Source of the DNA: Mycobacterium sp. 1465703.0
GTDB taxonomy: Bacteria; Actinomycetota; Actinomycetes; Mycobacteriales; Mycobacteriaceae
Direction: 5' to 3'
Length of the DNA: 64,000 nucleotides
Assembly (NCBI RefSeq): GCF_001672975.1
Contig: NZ_LZKU01000076.1
Coordinates: 28,680-92,679, forward strand
Shown one piece after another: positions 36,913 to 45,704 of the stretch. The notes under the pieces are model-generated. The model was not told the origin of the DNA. It saw only the letters and a program-made list of their open reading frames with translations, and made no database searches. A program made the translations under genes and the position numbers. How positions within the stretch are numbered: the stretch's first letter is position 1; every line of letters begins with the position of its first letter.

Positions 36913-39483
36913 ATGGACAGCGACCGGAGTGACTCCGCCTTCACCTGGCAGGGCCGGCGCGAACTGGTGAGCCGCATGCATGACCAGCTCGATGAGCTGG
37001 TGGCAGCGCGTGACCAGATGGAACAACTGGTGCGGGTCATCGTCGAGATCGGCTCCGATCTGGACCTGGACGTGACGCTGCAACGCGTCCTCAAGGCTGC
37101 GATGGAGCTGACCGGCGCCCGCTACGCCGCATTGGGCATGCGCGCCTCCGACGGCACGCTCGTTTCTTTCGTGTACTCCGGGATCGACGCTGACACCGCT
37201 CGCCGCCTCGGTGACCTTCCGGTCGGTGATGGTCTCCGTGTCGACGATCTGAGTACTCATCCCGACATCGCCGAGCTAGCTGGACACCAGCCGCCGATGC
37301 ACGCGCTGCTCGGAATTCCGATTACCGTGCGGGCGGCCAACTTCGGCAGCCTTTATTTAGCCGACGACCGGCCGGGTCGAGTCTTCTCCGACACTCAGGA
37401 AGGCGCCGTTCGGGCCATGGCCACGGCGGCGGCCGCCGCGATCGACAACGCCCGACTCTTCGAGCGAGAACGTGAGTCGGCGAGGTGGACGAAGGCCAGT
37501 CGCGAAATCACCACCGCGCTGTTGTCCGGCGACCCGCAGACGGGGCCGTTGCAGCTCATCGTGAACCGGGCGCTGGAGCTGGCCGGCGCTGAGCAGGCGA
37601 TCCTGCTAGTTCCCCGAGAATCGGAATCGGCCGCCGAAGACGTCGACACCCTGGTCGTGGCCGCGACGGCGGGCCGGTACTCCTCGGAGGTGATCGGCCG
37701 GCAGGTACCGATGGACGGCTCGACGACCGGCGGCGTCGCGCGCCGCGGCCTGCCCCTGATCACCGATTCCTTCCAGTACCCGATCGAGGGGTTCACCGAT
37801 GTCGGAGAACGCTCTGCGATCGTCATGCCACTGATCGCGGACGACGCGGTGCTCGGCGTCATCGCCGTCGCACGGGACCCGCATCAGCCGGCCTTTGGCA
37901 ACGACTACCTCGACCTGGTCAGCGACTTCGCCCGGCACGCGGCGATCGCCCTGGCCCTAGCAGCGAGCCGCGAACATGCCCTCAATCAGGAACTCGCCCA
38001 ATCCGACACCGTCGATGAAGCGGTACACGCCGCCGCCGAGGAACTGCGCCGGCTATGGCGGGCACGCCGCGTCTTGGCCGTAACCTTTCCGAACCAAAGT
38101 CCCACGGCGGAAACAGTTTTGGGTACACCGCAGGTGGTGTCGGTCGGCGAGCCTGCGCAGTGGGCCGATCTGCCCTTGCAGACCCAGCAGATGCTCAGCT
38201 CATTGCGCGACGGCGACCTGCTCACCCCCAATGCCACGCAGCCCGGAACGGCGGGCATCGCGTTGCAGCACCCCGACGGCGTACTCGTCGTCTGGATGGA
38301 CCTGACCGAGCAGCGCCCGTTCACCCTCGAGGACCAGACCCTGCTCACCGTGCTGGCGGGTCGCCTCGGCCAGGGGCTGCAGCGGGTGCACCAGGTCGAC
38401 CAGCAGCGTGAGACCGCGCTGGCCCTGCAACATGCGATCCTGGGACCCGCCGATCTGCCCAACGGCTTCGCGGTGCGTTATCAGGCCGCGACAAGGCCGC
38501 TGCAAGTGGGCGGAGACTGGTACGACATCGTCGACCTGGACGACGGGCGCATCGCGCTGATCGTCGGTGACTGTGTCGGCCATGGCCTGGCCGCCGCGAC
38601 CGTGATGGGCCAGGTGCGCAGCGCCTGCCGGGCACTATTGTTCGAAAACCCAAGTCCTAGTGCGGCTCTCAAGGGTATGGACCGTTTCGCCGCACGGCTG
38701 CCGGGCGCGCAATGCACCACCGCTGTCTGCGCGGTGCTCACCCCCGAGACCGGTGAGCTGGTCTACTCGAGCGCCGGTCACCCGCCGCCCATCCTGGTGC
38801 ACGGCGACGGCAGCACCCAGATACTCGATGACGGCCACACCATCGCATTGGGGATACGAGGAGACTGGGTTCGCCCGGAAGCCCGTGTGACCATCCCGGC
38901 GCGTTCGACACTCCTGCTGTACACCGACGGTCTGGTCGAACGTCGCCGCATTCCGCTCGACCATGGCATCTCCCGTGTCGCGGCCGTCGCGCAAGATTCC
39001 CGCACATTGAAACTCGAGGATCTGGCAAACCAGATCATGTCCTGCGTCGCGCCAAGTGGCGGCTACCAGGACGACGTCGTCCTGCTGCTCTATCGGCACC
39101 CGGCCCCGTTGGAGCTGAAATTCCCAGCCGATGTCTCCCAACTTGCGCCCACCCGCACCGCCTTGCGCAACTGGCTGACCCGGGCCCGACTCGACCCTGA
39201 TCAGACTCTGAACGTTCTCGTCGCAGCCGGTGAAGCCGTCGCCAACGCCATCGAGCACGGTCACCGCCACAGACCGCAGGGCACAATTCGCCTGGGAGCC
39301 GTCGCACTCGGCGACGAGGTCCAGTTGACCATCACTGACACCGGCTCATGGAAGGCGCCGCAACCGGCATCCTTTCCGCATCGCGGCCGCGGCATCCCGC
39401 TCATGCGAAGCCTCATGCAGGACGTCGACATCCGCTCCGATACCGAGGGAACCACCGTTCACCTATCCGCGAGGATCACCTGA
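36913..39483 (+). CDS. GAF-GAF-SpoIIE (PP2C) phosphatase with C-terminal HATPase (RsbU/RsbW fusion)
   Basis: An 856-residue protein from ATG 36913; the frame also reaches 36865. A coiled N-terminus (RRELVSRMHDQLDELVAARDQ) leads to a first DosS-like GAF domain (DVTLQRVLKAAMELTGARYAALGM), then a second GAF-like domain. A SpoIIE/PP2C phosphatase domain follows, with metal-binding GGDWYDIVDL, LIVGDCVGHGLAAA, SSAGHPPPILV and LLLYTDGLVE. A C-terminal anti-sigma-type ATPase has AAGEAVANAIEHGH (N box) and GRGIPLMRSL. Such fusions both dephosphorylate a STAS partner and may act as the opposing kinase. The STAS gene follows with a 1-bp overlap. Confidence 0.92.
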   Translation: MDSDRSDSAFTWQGRRELVSRMHDQLDELVAARDQMEQLVRVIVEIGSDLDLDVTLQRVLKAAMELTGARYAALGMRASDGTLVSFVYSGIDADTARRLGDLPVGDGLRVDDLSTHPDIAELAGHQPPMHALLGIPITVRAANFGSLYLADDRPGRVFSDTQEGAVRAMATAAAAAIDNARLFERERESARWTKASREITTALLSGDPQTGPLQLIVNRALELAGAEQAILLVPRESESAAEDVDTLVVAATAGRYSSEVIGRQVPMDGSTTGGVARRGLPLITDSFQYPIEGFTDVGERSAIVMPLIADDAVLGVIAVARDPHQPAFGNDYLDLVSDFARHAAIALALAASREHALNQELAQSDTVDEAVHAAAEELRRLWRARRVLAVTFPNQSPTAETVLGTPQVVSVGEPAQWADLPLQTQQMLSSLRDGDLLTPNATQPGTAGIALQHPDGVLVVWMDLTEQRPFTLEDQTLLTVLAGRLGQGLQRVHQVDQQRETALALQHAILGPADLPNGFAVRYQAATRPLQVGGDWYDIVDLDDGRIALIVGDCVGHGLAAATVMGQVRSACRALLFENPSPSAALKGMDRFAARLPGAQCTTAVCAVLTPETGELVYSSAGHPPPILVHGDGSTQILDDGHTIALGIRGDWVRPEARVTIPARSTLLLYTDGLVERRRIPLDHGISRVAAVAQDSRTLKLEDLANQIMSCVAPSGGYQDDVVLLLYRHPAPLELKFPADVSQLAPTRTALRNWLTRARLDPDQTLNVLVAAGEAVANAIEHGHRHRPQGTIRLGAVALGDEVQLTITDTGSWKAPQPASFPHRGRGIPLMRSLMQDVDIRSDTEGTTVHLSARIT

Positions 39484-39809
39484 TGACCACCCCGCTTACG
39501 ATCGACACCGCGCGCGGCAGCGACGGCAAATTCGTGTTGGTCGCCGAGGGGGAAATCGACCTCAGCAATATCGATGCTTTCAATCTCGCTTTGGACAGCG
39601 CCACCACCGAGGCCACCGGCGGCGATAGCGCCCTACTCGTAGACCTGAGCGCGGTGGAGTACCTGGACAGCGCCGCCATCAACGCCTTAGCCGCCCACGC
39701 CGATCGCATCGAACTCGTCGCGCACCCGATCCTGATGCCCGTGCTCAGGGTCAGCGGTCTGACCGAACTGACGACCATCGAACCCGCGCCGCCGACAGCT
39801 CAGACGTGA
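39483..39809 (+). CDS. STAS-domain anti-sigma factor antagonist
   Basis: A 108-residue single STAS domain: VLVAEGEIDLSNIDAF, LLVDLSAVEYLDSAAINAL and HPILMPVLRVSGLTELT. The Ser in YLDSAAINAL is at the usual phosphorylation site of SpoIIAA/RsbV proteins. The ATG overlaps the phosphatase stop (TGATG), so the two are coupled. The expected switch is that the phosphatase removes phosphate from this Ser and frees the protein to bind an anti-sigma kinase. The cognate sigma factor is not in the window. Confidence 0.9.
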   Translation: MTTPLTIDTARGSDGKFVLVAEGEIDLSNIDAFNLALDSATTEATGGDSALLVDLSAVEYLDSAAINALAAHADRIELVAHPILMPVLRVSGLTELTTIEPAPPTAQT

Positions 39810-39909
39810 CACGCGTTAAGTTCGCATCTCAGTGATTCCTGCTCGTCGGGCCCACCCGGCGCGGATGCGTTAGCGTTAGAGGCTCTGCGCGTCGGAGGGC
39901 TCAATCTGT

Positions 39910-40383
39910 ATGTCTGCGATGATGATCCGAGTTTCGGCCACCATGACGGCGGTCTTCATGGTGTCGGCCGGCGTGGCGGTGGGTGATCCATCGGCAGGCG
40001 CGGCAGGCATCGCATTGATGACTGCGTCTCGCGGTCTGGTCGGCTCGCCGGCGGGACGCTGGGCGGTGCCCCTTGACGTTGCGCCCGCAAAAATCGGCAA
40101 GAGCGTCTCGACTGTCACCTACGACTGCGGAAATCAATCTCCCATCAATGTCGTGAGCATCGATTCGAATATCACCTTGAACGGCTCGTGTGGTGAGGTC
40201 GACGTGAGCGGTTCGGCCAACACTGTGAATTTGCAATCGGTGGCCGTCATCAAGGCCACCGGCTCGGGCAACCACATCACTTGGCAGCAAGGCCCCGGCG
40301 GAGCGGCGCCTCAAATCAGCAATCCGGGTGGCAGCAACAGCATCGTGGGTCCCGCGGGCGTACAGGAAACGACTACTCGATAG
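39910..40383 (+). CDS. Secreted DUF3060-type protein
   Basis: A 157-residue protein with an N-terminal hydrophobic export segment (about residues 5-35). A short beta-helix-like domain follows: SVSTVTYDCGNQSPI, NVVSIDSNITLNGSCGEVDVSGSANTV, VAVIKATGSGNHITW. The G-x-x-N-x-(I/V) turns and paired Cys are typical of DUF3060, a secreted actinobacterial domain of unknown role. GGAGGG 7-12 bp before the ATG supports the start. Confidence 0.7.
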   Translation: MSAMMIRVSATMTAVFMVSAGVAVGDPSAGAAGIALMTASRGLVGSPAGRWAVPLDVAPAKIGKSVSTVTYDCGNQSPINVVSIDSNITLNGSCGEVDVSGSANTVNLQSVAVIKATGSGNHITWQQGPGGAAPQISNPGGSNSIVGPAGVQETTTR

Positions 40384-40459
40384 TTTTTAACCACCCTGTG
40401 GGACAACGTAACTCCGACAGATCCTGGCCGATGACCGCGTCCCGTGCCACGATGGCGTA

Positions 40460-40891
40460 ATGGCTGACGACACGCTGAGCTCCGAACGTGAATTCAACGA
40501 GCAGAACATCGACGAGTTCCGCCGCAATGGCGGCAAAGTCGGCGGGCAATTCGAGGGTTTCCCGCTACTGCTGCTGACTTCGACGGGCGCGCGAAGCGGC
40601 GCCCAGCGGGTCAACCCGGTCGGCTATTTCGACATCGACGACAAAATCTATATCGTCGGCTCCGCAGCGGGCCGGGACAACAATCCCGGATGGGTGCACA
40701 ACATTCGCGCTAATCCTCACGTGTTTGTCGAAATCGGTTCGGAGGCTGCGAAACCCGCCACTGCCCGCGAATTGCCGCGCGCCGAAAGGGATTCGATCTA
40801 TCCGGTTGTGGTGGAGCGGGCCCCTGGTTTCGGTGAATACCAGCAGCGCACCGACCGACTGATCCCGATCTTCGAACTGATTACCGACTGA
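40460..40891 (+). CDS. Deazaflavin (F420)-dependent nitroreductase family protein
   Basis: A 143-residue split-barrel protein of the Ddn family. Seen: NGGKVGGQFEGFPLLLLTSTGARSG, where the G-A-R-S-G loop is the family hallmark; GRDNNPGWVHNIRANP; and PGFGEYQQRTDR near the end. These enzymes bind F420 and reduce quinones or nitro compounds at the membrane. It is short and complete, with no operon partner. The closest homologues in mycobacteria are numerous paralogues, so the substrate is not predicted. Confidence 0.92.
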   Translation: MADDTLSSEREFNEQNIDEFRRNGGKVGGQFEGFPLLLLTSTGARSGAQRVNPVGYFDIDDKIYIVGSAAGRDNNPGWVHNIRANPHVFVEIGSEAAKPATARELPRAERDSIYPVVVERAPGFGEYQQRTDRLIPIFELITD

Positions 40892-41017
40892 AGACCCAAG
40901 CCGACAACAGCATTCAAGGCACCCAATTCGACACGTTAACGGGTCGATTGCCGCAATGATGGGCGCGGGTTGGTGGGTGTGACCGGTCAACACCCGCTGC
41001 CCTGCTCGAACGACGAA

Positions 41018-41283
41018 GTGAGGTCGGCGAAGAGACAGTATTGGCGGCGCTGCGTGATCGGTGCGGTCGCTGTTGTGTTGGCCGGGTTGCCGGTGATCGG
41101 TACGCCGGCAATCAGTCGCGCTGACGGTGAATGCGCCCCTGGTTGGGCTGGAGCGTCGAGCTGAATCAATGCGTGTTCTTGCTTCCGGCCGCAAACGGAC
41201 CGGGTGGGCCTGGTGGACCGGGGTGGACCGGGCGCCATCAGAAATCGCGTCTAGCTGCGGCAACGCGGCACTCGGACGGCTAA
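41018..41283 (+). pseudogene. Frameshifted small secreted Cys/Gly-Pro protein
   Basis: From GTG 41018 the frame gives a signal peptide (VIGAVAVVLAGLPVIGTPAISRADG) and then ECAPGW before a stop at 41162. One base is missing near 41147-41148: in the next frame the sequence continues [25 protein letters not shown] and ends at TAA 41281-41283. The pattern C-(A/P)-P-G-x-x-W-S-x-x-x-N-Q-C-V followed by a Pro/Gly tail is a recurrent small secreted mycobacterial protein. A one-base deletion (or sequencing error) has therefore split the gene. Confidence 0.65.
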
Positions 41284-41374
41284 ATAACTGACCGCGGCGG
41301 GGTGGGAACTCCGCGCGGCCCTCAGTCGTTATACCGGCTAAGTAACCAGTGATTCCAAGGGGGACAGCAGCCGC

Positions 41375-42307
41375 ATGCCACGCACAGACAACGACACCTG
41401 GGATTTGGCGTCCAGCGTGGGCGCGACCGCCACGATGGTCGCAGCCGCGCGAGCGATCGCGACCAACGCCGAGAATCCGCTGATCGAGGACCGATTCGCC
41501 GAGCCGCTGGTTCGCGCCGTCGGGGTGGACTTCTTCACGCGGTGGGTCTCCGGCGACCTGGCGGCCGCGGACGTCGACGACCACGAATCCGGCTGGAAGC
41601 TCGAGCACATGCCGGCCGCGATGGCCGTCCGGACCCGTTTCTTTGACTCCTTCTTCTATGCCGCGACGCAGGCCGGGATCCGGCAGGCAGTGATTCTGGC
41701 GTCCGGCCTCGATTCGCGTGCCTATCGGTTAGCCTGGCCGGCTGATATGACGGTGTTCGAGATCGACCAGCCGCAGGTGATCGAATTCAAAGCCGCTGAG
41801 TTGGCCAAGCTGAGGGCCGCCCCGCAGGCCGAGCTGCGCACCGTCGCCATCGACCTGCGCAACGATTGGCCAAAAGCTTTGGTGGAAGCCGGCTTCGACA
41901 AGGACCAGCCCACCGCGTGGATCGCGGAGGGGCTCTTCGGGTACCTGCCGCCGGAGGCGCAGGACCGCCTGCTGGACAACATCACCGCCCTCAGCGCTGA
42001 CGGCAGCCGCTTGGCGTGCGAAGCTATTCCGGACATGTCAGAGGTAGACACCGAGAAAGCACAGGAAATGATGCGCCGGGCCACCGCGAAGTGGCGTGAG
42101 CATGGCTTCGACCTGGAGTTCGGCGAGCTCGGCTACCAAGGCGAGCGCAACGACGTCGGCGTCTATCTGGACAACCTGGGATGGCAGTCGGACGGCATCC
42201 GGATGACCCAGCTGTTGGCCGACTCAGGCCTTGACGCGATCCCGCAGACCAACGACTCCGTGTCGGTGGCGGACACCATCTATTACAGCTCGGTGTTGAG
42301 CAAATGA
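41375..42307 (+). CDS. SAM-dependent methyltransferase, TIGR00027/LCM-like family
   Basis: A 310-residue member of a large mycobacterial paralogue family. Seen: [20 protein letters not shown] at the N-terminus; [45 protein letters not shown] (SAM-binding motif I); [14 protein letters not shown]; and [18 protein letters not shown]. Family members resemble leucine carboxyl methyltransferases and probably methylate small carboxylic acids or polyketides. AAGGGGG precedes the ATG. The next methyltransferase gene overlaps by 4 bp. Confidence 0.93.
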   Translation: MPRTDNDTWDLASSVGATATMVAAARAIATNAENPLIEDRFAEPLVRAVGVDFFTRWVSGDLAAADVDDHESGWKLEHMPAAMAVRTRFFDSFFYAATQAGIRQAVILASGLDSRAYRLAWPADMTVFEIDQPQVIEFKAAELAKLRAAPQAELRTVAIDLRNDWPKALVEAGFDKDQPTAWIAEGLFGYLPPEAQDRLLDNITALSADGSRLACEAIPDMSEVDTEKAQEMMRRATAKWREHGFDLEFGELGYQGERNDVGVYLDNLGWQSDGIRMTQLLADSGLDAIPQTNDSVSVADTIYYSSVLSK

Positions 42308-42939
42308 CCGCACCGCAGCGCCGAGGGTTCAACGAGGCCGTCACGCGAATGTGGAGCTTTCTCGCTCCGGCATACGATCTGCCGTTCCTGCAACAGTGGG
42401 TGTATCGCCCTCCGCACAACGAGGTGATCGCCCAGCTGCGCAACCACGGCGCTCGCAAGATCGCTGATGTCGCCTGCGGCACAGGAATTTTGAGCGACCG
42501 GATCCAGCGGGAACTTCAGCCCGACGAGATCTATGGCGTCGACATGTCTGATGGCATGCTCGGCCAGGCTCGCGCCCGGTCCGACCGGGTTCAGTGGCTG
42601 CGTGGCCCGGCCGAGCAGCTTCCGTTCGACGACGGCGCTTTGGACGCCGTCGTGACGACGTCGGCCTTTCACTTTTTCGACCAGCCCGCGGCGTTGCGTG
42701 AATTCCATCGCGTGCTGGCGCCCGGCGGCCTGGTAGCCGTCTCGGCGCTGAGCACGCGGCAACCGCGACTGCAGTCATCTGCGGTCTCCCGGTGGAAGCC
42801 GCAACACAACGCGTCCGCGCCCGAGATGCGGACGTTGTTCGAAGACGCCGGGTTCGTGATCACCGATCAACACCGGATCCCGCGGCCCGTGTGGACGGCG
42901 CTGGTGTCCGACCTGTTGACTGTCGGCACCAAAAGCTAA
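42304..42939 (+). CDS. Class I SAM-dependent methyltransferase (UbiE-like)
   Basis: A 211-residue methyltransferase_11-type protein. Motif I is [15 protein letters not shown], followed by [15 protein letters not shown] (acidic ribose ligand), then [41 protein letters not shown] motifs II-III. The ATG overlaps the preceding stop (ATGA), so the two methyltransferases are coupled and may act on one pathway. The substrate is unknown. A strong terminator follows. Confidence 0.9.
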   Translation: MTAPQRRGFNEAVTRMWSFLAPAYDLPFLQQWVYRPPHNEVIAQLRNHGARKIADVACGTGILSDRIQRELQPDEIYGVDMSDGMLGQARARSDRVQWLRGPAEQLPFDDGALDAVVTTSAFHFFDQPAALREFHRVLAPGGLVAVSALSTRQPRLQSSAVSRWKPQHNASAPEMRTLFEDAGFVITDQHRIPRPVWTALVSDLLTVGTKS

Positions 42940-42987
42940 AACCAGGTTCGGCGCGAAAACCACTCGGCGCCAACGTATACAAGCGAC

Positions 42988-43021
42988 GACGCCCGCTTCG
43001 CCGATCGGCGAAGCGGGCGTC
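42988..43021. terminator. Strong bidirectional terminator, 15-bp perfect stem
   Basis: GACGCCCGCTTCGCC (42988-43002) pairs perfectly with GGCGAAGCGGGCGTC (43007-43021) around a GATC loop. TTGTC follows on the plus strand. It lies between the convergent methyltransferase and Gly-Pro protein genes, so it can stop both. Confidence 0.85.
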
Positions 43022-43035
43022 TTGTCAGCTATCGA

Positions 43036-43695
43036 TCACAGCGGGATCCACACTCCGAAGAGCCAGAAGCCCCACTGGTTGAAACCGGGATCCCAGACAG
43101 GTGTTTCCTGGTAGCCCCAGTAGTTGATCGGGCCGTAATCCCAGTGCCCACCCGGCGGAGGGAGCGGTCGATCCCATGCCGGCCGCGGCGGCGCACCGGG
43201 CCCCCAGGGGCCAGGCCCATCACCCCAAGGTGCGCCGTGGAAGTAGCCACGGTGGTCGTCTCCATGCCACGGGCCTCCGGGACCACCGGGTCCACCCGGA
43301 CCACCGGGGTGATCGTGGCCGGGGCCACCGGGGCCACCGGGTCCGCCCGGACCACCGGGGTGATCGTGACCGGGTCCACCGGGTCCACCGGGTCCACCAG
43401 GGCCGCCGGGGTGACCGGGTCCACCAGGACCGCCAGGACCGCCGGGGTGGCCACCGGGTCCGCCAGGACCGCCGGGGTGGCCACCGGGTCCGCCGGGACC
43501 GCCTGGCCCGCCGGGACCACCCGGATCGTTGGGACCAGTGGGGGCGTGGACGCCGCCCGGCGCCGGCCCGCCATGATTACCCGGAGCCTGTGGCGCCCCG
43601 GGAGCAGCGTTGGCAAACCCGGCGCCCATTCCCAGGGCCGCAGCGCTGAGCGCTCCGGCGATGGTCACCCCTCCGACAAGTTGCTTCAACTTCAT
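43036..43695 (-). CDS. Secreted collagen-like Gly-Pro-Gly repeat protein
   Basis: A 219-residue protein with a clear Sec signal peptide ([24 protein letters not shown], then APG). About residues 55-145 are built of GGPGGPGG runs interrupted by HPGG and HDHP segments. The C-terminal 70 residues are aromatic-rich ([37 protein letters not shown]). The tandem DNA repeat is obvious on both strands. Similar Gly-Pro secreted proteins occur in mycobacteria without known function; the His clusters might bind metal, which is speculation. Confidence 0.8.
   Translation of the reverse strand: MKLKQLVGGVTIAGALSAAALGMGAGFANAAPGAPQAPGNHGGPAPGGVHAPTGPNDPGGPGGPGGPGGPGGHPGGPGGPGGHPGGPGGPGGPGHPGGPGGPGGPGGPGHDHPGGPGGPGGPGGPGHDHPGGPGGPGGPGGPWHGDDHRGYFHGAPWGDGPGPWGPGAPPRPAWDRPLPPPGGHWDYGPINYWGYQETPVWDPGFNQWGFWLFGVWIPL
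43230..43550 (-). repeat. Short tandem repeat encoding GPGG runs
   Basis: The sequence is dominated by CACCGGG(T/A)CC and GCCGGGG-type 9- to 12-bp units, including a near-exact duplicated block of about 60 bp (around 43290 and 43345: GACCACCGGGGTGATCGTG). It is coding repeat DNA inside the Gly-Pro protein gene and is likely prone to slippage. Confidence 0.75.
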
Positions 43696-43997
43696 GATGC
43701 TTCACCTATCCACTAGGGATTTGTTGCAAGGGCGTCCCTTGAAACACCCCCCGTTACACTCCCGACGTTAGATAGCCTACCTATGGACTGGCTGTGACTC
43801 GGCCATGCGGAACTTTGGTCAATTCACCCTGAATGGTGGTTTGCTGCCGCCATCTAACCGAGTGCAACCTCGCGCGACGCAGTCCACCACGCCGGCCAAG
43901 ACCAGCAGCTTTGACCATGGGTGGACGTGGCCGAAAGCCGATGGAAGCGCTGGTTTGGGAAGGCTATGTTGGCTAGTCGGCCAGGGTTTTCCTCTAT
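43696..43997. other. 302-bp divergent intergenic region
   Basis: This gap lies between the Gly-Pro protein gene and the VIT1-type transporter gene. It contains a short hairpin at 43727-43741 (CAAGGG-CGT-CCCTTG), 32 bp upstream of the Gly-Pro start codon, and an AT-richer TATCTAA-type stretch on the minus strand near 43765-43780 that could be a -10 element. No gene is supported. Confidence 0.45.
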
Positions 43998-44723
43998 ATG
44001 GTTGCGGCCGTGTCGAATGCGTCACATCCGCACGAACCCCACGTCGGTTCGGTGTCATCGAAGTTGAATTGGCTGCGTGCGGGCGTCCTGGGCGCCAACG
44101 ACGGAATCGTCTCCACCGCCGGCATCGTGGTGGGCGTGGCGGCGGCCACCGTCCAGCGGGCTCCAATCTTGACCGCCGGAAGCGCCGGGCTCGTCGCTGG
44201 CGCGGTATCGATGGCGTTGGGGGAATACGTCTCCGTCAGCACCCAGCGCGATACCGAGAAGGCGCTGCTGAGGCAGGAGCGTCGGGAGTTGCGCGAAGAT
44301 CCGGTCGCCGAACTCGATGAACTCGCCGCACTGTATGAAGCGAAAGGCCTGACGGCGGCGACCGCTCGCACCGTGGCAGAGGAGCTCACCGATCACAATC
44401 CGCTGCTCGCCCATGCCGAGGTCGAGCTGGGCATCAACCCCGAAGAGCTGACCAATCCATGGCAAGCGGCATCATCGTCGGCGCTTTCCTTTGCCGTCGG
44501 TGCCCTATTGCCGTTAATCGCAATCCTGGCCCCACCGACCACCTGGCGAATCCCCGTCACTGTCGCGGCGGTACTGGTGGCGTTGGTGATCACCGGGGCG
44601 GTCTCGGCCGGTTTGGGCGGAGCGCCGAAGGGTTTGGCAGTGCTGCGCAACACCATCGGCGGCAGCCTTGCCTTGGCGGTCACCTACGTGATCGGTCATG
44701 TAGTGGGCGCTGCTATCGGCTGA
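43998..44723 (+). CDS. VIT1/CCC1-family iron/manganese transporter
   Basis: A 241-residue membrane protein with the VIT1 signature at the first helix: LRAGVLGANDGIVSTAGIVVGVAAA. A second helix carries GAVSMALGEYVSVSTQRD, where the M-x-x-x-E-Y-x-S motif binds metal. A charged cytosolic loop (about residues 85-155) holds ERRELREDPVAELDELA and ELGINPEEL, the domain that captures metal in VIT1. Three C-terminal helices complete the fold. It exports or sequesters Fe2+/Mn2+. GTG 44010 is a possible alternative start. Confidence 0.92.
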   Translation: MVAAVSNASHPHEPHVGSVSSKLNWLRAGVLGANDGIVSTAGIVVGVAAATVQRAPILTAGSAGLVAGAVSMALGEYVSVSTQRDTEKALLRQERRELREDPVAELDELAALYEAKGLTAATARTVAEELTDHNPLLAHAEVELGINPEELTNPWQAASSSALSFAVGALLPLIAILAPPTTWRIPVTVAAVLVALVITGAVSAGLGGAPKGLAVLRNTIGGSLALAVTYVIGHVVGAAIG

Positions 44724-44844
44724 CGGCCGCATTTATCTGAGCGTCGCGGGGTGGTGAGCATCCAGCGACTGGAAGCGCAACTGTAACATCCACTGTTGCG
44801 GAGCTCGGCAGAGCCCGCGATCCCATTACGCGAAGGGTCATGCA

Positions 44845-45687
44845 GTGGCCGAGCCCAATATCGTGCCGGATGAAGCTCAATGGGCCGAATCGGTGCCCTA
44901 CTTTGTGCGCGACCAAAACAATTTCGTGCCAACCGAAATCGCGCGCGGCGGATGGGGTCCATCGCTAAGTGGCCACGTTGTCGGCGGACTCTTGGCGTGG
45001 GCGGTCGAGGACGCCGCCCAGGATGGGCAACTGCAACCGGCGCGGCTGACTGTCGACCTGCCCCGGCCCACGGCTCTGGCGCCGCTCGAGGTGCGCACCG
45101 AGGTGCGACACGACCGACGTCGATTACGGCTGATCGAGGCGGTGATCACCCAGGACGGCGCCCCGGTTGCACAGGCGAGCGCGCTGTTTTTGCGGCGCGG
45201 CGCGCAACCCGACGGACAGATCTGGTCACCGCCGGTGCAGATGCCGCCGATCCCGGAGGACCAGGCCTACTCGACGCTGTTCATGCGAACCTACGGGTGG
45301 GGTGCGGATGTGCAGAATCCCGATCCGAACTGGCCTGTGACGGATGGCCCGAAATACACCTGGATACATGAGACGCGCCCGTTGATCGACGACGAACCGG
45401 TCACGGCCTTCACCCGGGTAGCAATGGCCGGTGACATCACGGCCTCGATTGCCAATTGGGGCACCAACTCCCTGCAGTTCATCAATGTCGACTACACGCT
45501 CACGGTGAGCCGGTTGCCCGAAGGAGAACACATCGGGCTAGCCTCGCTCACTCATCACAGCCACGATGGGGTGGCCAGCGGCTCAGCGGTCCTGGTCGAC
45601 GCGAAGGGGCCGATCGGTACCGGGGTATCGGTGGCTATCGCGCACTCGGGATTTCGTCCCCCGTCCACCGTTGCGCCGGCCGGGTGA
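44845..45687 (+). CDS. Acyl-CoA thioesterase-like protein (double hot-dog)
   Basis: A 280-residue protein of the TesB-like double hot-dog type. Seen: FVPTEIARGGWGPSLSGHVVGGLLAWAVED; LTVDLPRPTALAPLEVRTEVRHDRRRLRLIEA; and a second half with TSSLQFI-like NSLQFINVDYTLTVSRLPEGEHIGL and GVASGSAVLVDAKGPIGTG. The last motif matches the D-x-x-G-x-x-G end of thioesterase family proteins. GAAGGG precedes the GTG start. An acyl-CoA ligase gene follows directly, so the pair may activate and release the same acyl group. Confidence 0.85.
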   Translation: MAEPNIVPDEAQWAESVPYFVRDQNNFVPTEIARGGWGPSLSGHVVGGLLAWAVEDAAQDGQLQPARLTVDLPRPTALAPLEVRTEVRHDRRRLRLIEAVITQDGAPVAQASALFLRRGAQPDGQIWSPPVQMPPIPEDQAYSTLFMRTYGWGADVQNPDPNWPVTDGPKYTWIHETRPLIDDEPVTAFTRVAMAGDITASIANWGTNSLQFINVDYTLTVSRLPEGEHIGLASLTHHSHDGVASGSAVLVDAKGPIGTGVSVAIAHSGFRPPSTVAPAG

Positions 45688-45704
45688 CGCTGAAAGGGGC
45701 TGCG

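Noticed and set aside
40970..41164. 64-residue complete secreted protein
   Set aside because: It stops in the middle of a recognisable pattern that continues in the next frame, so a frameshifted gene (41018-41283) is the better reading.
43230..43550. CRISPR array in the Gly-Pro region
   Set aside because: The repeats are 9-12-bp coding units without unique spacers of constant length.
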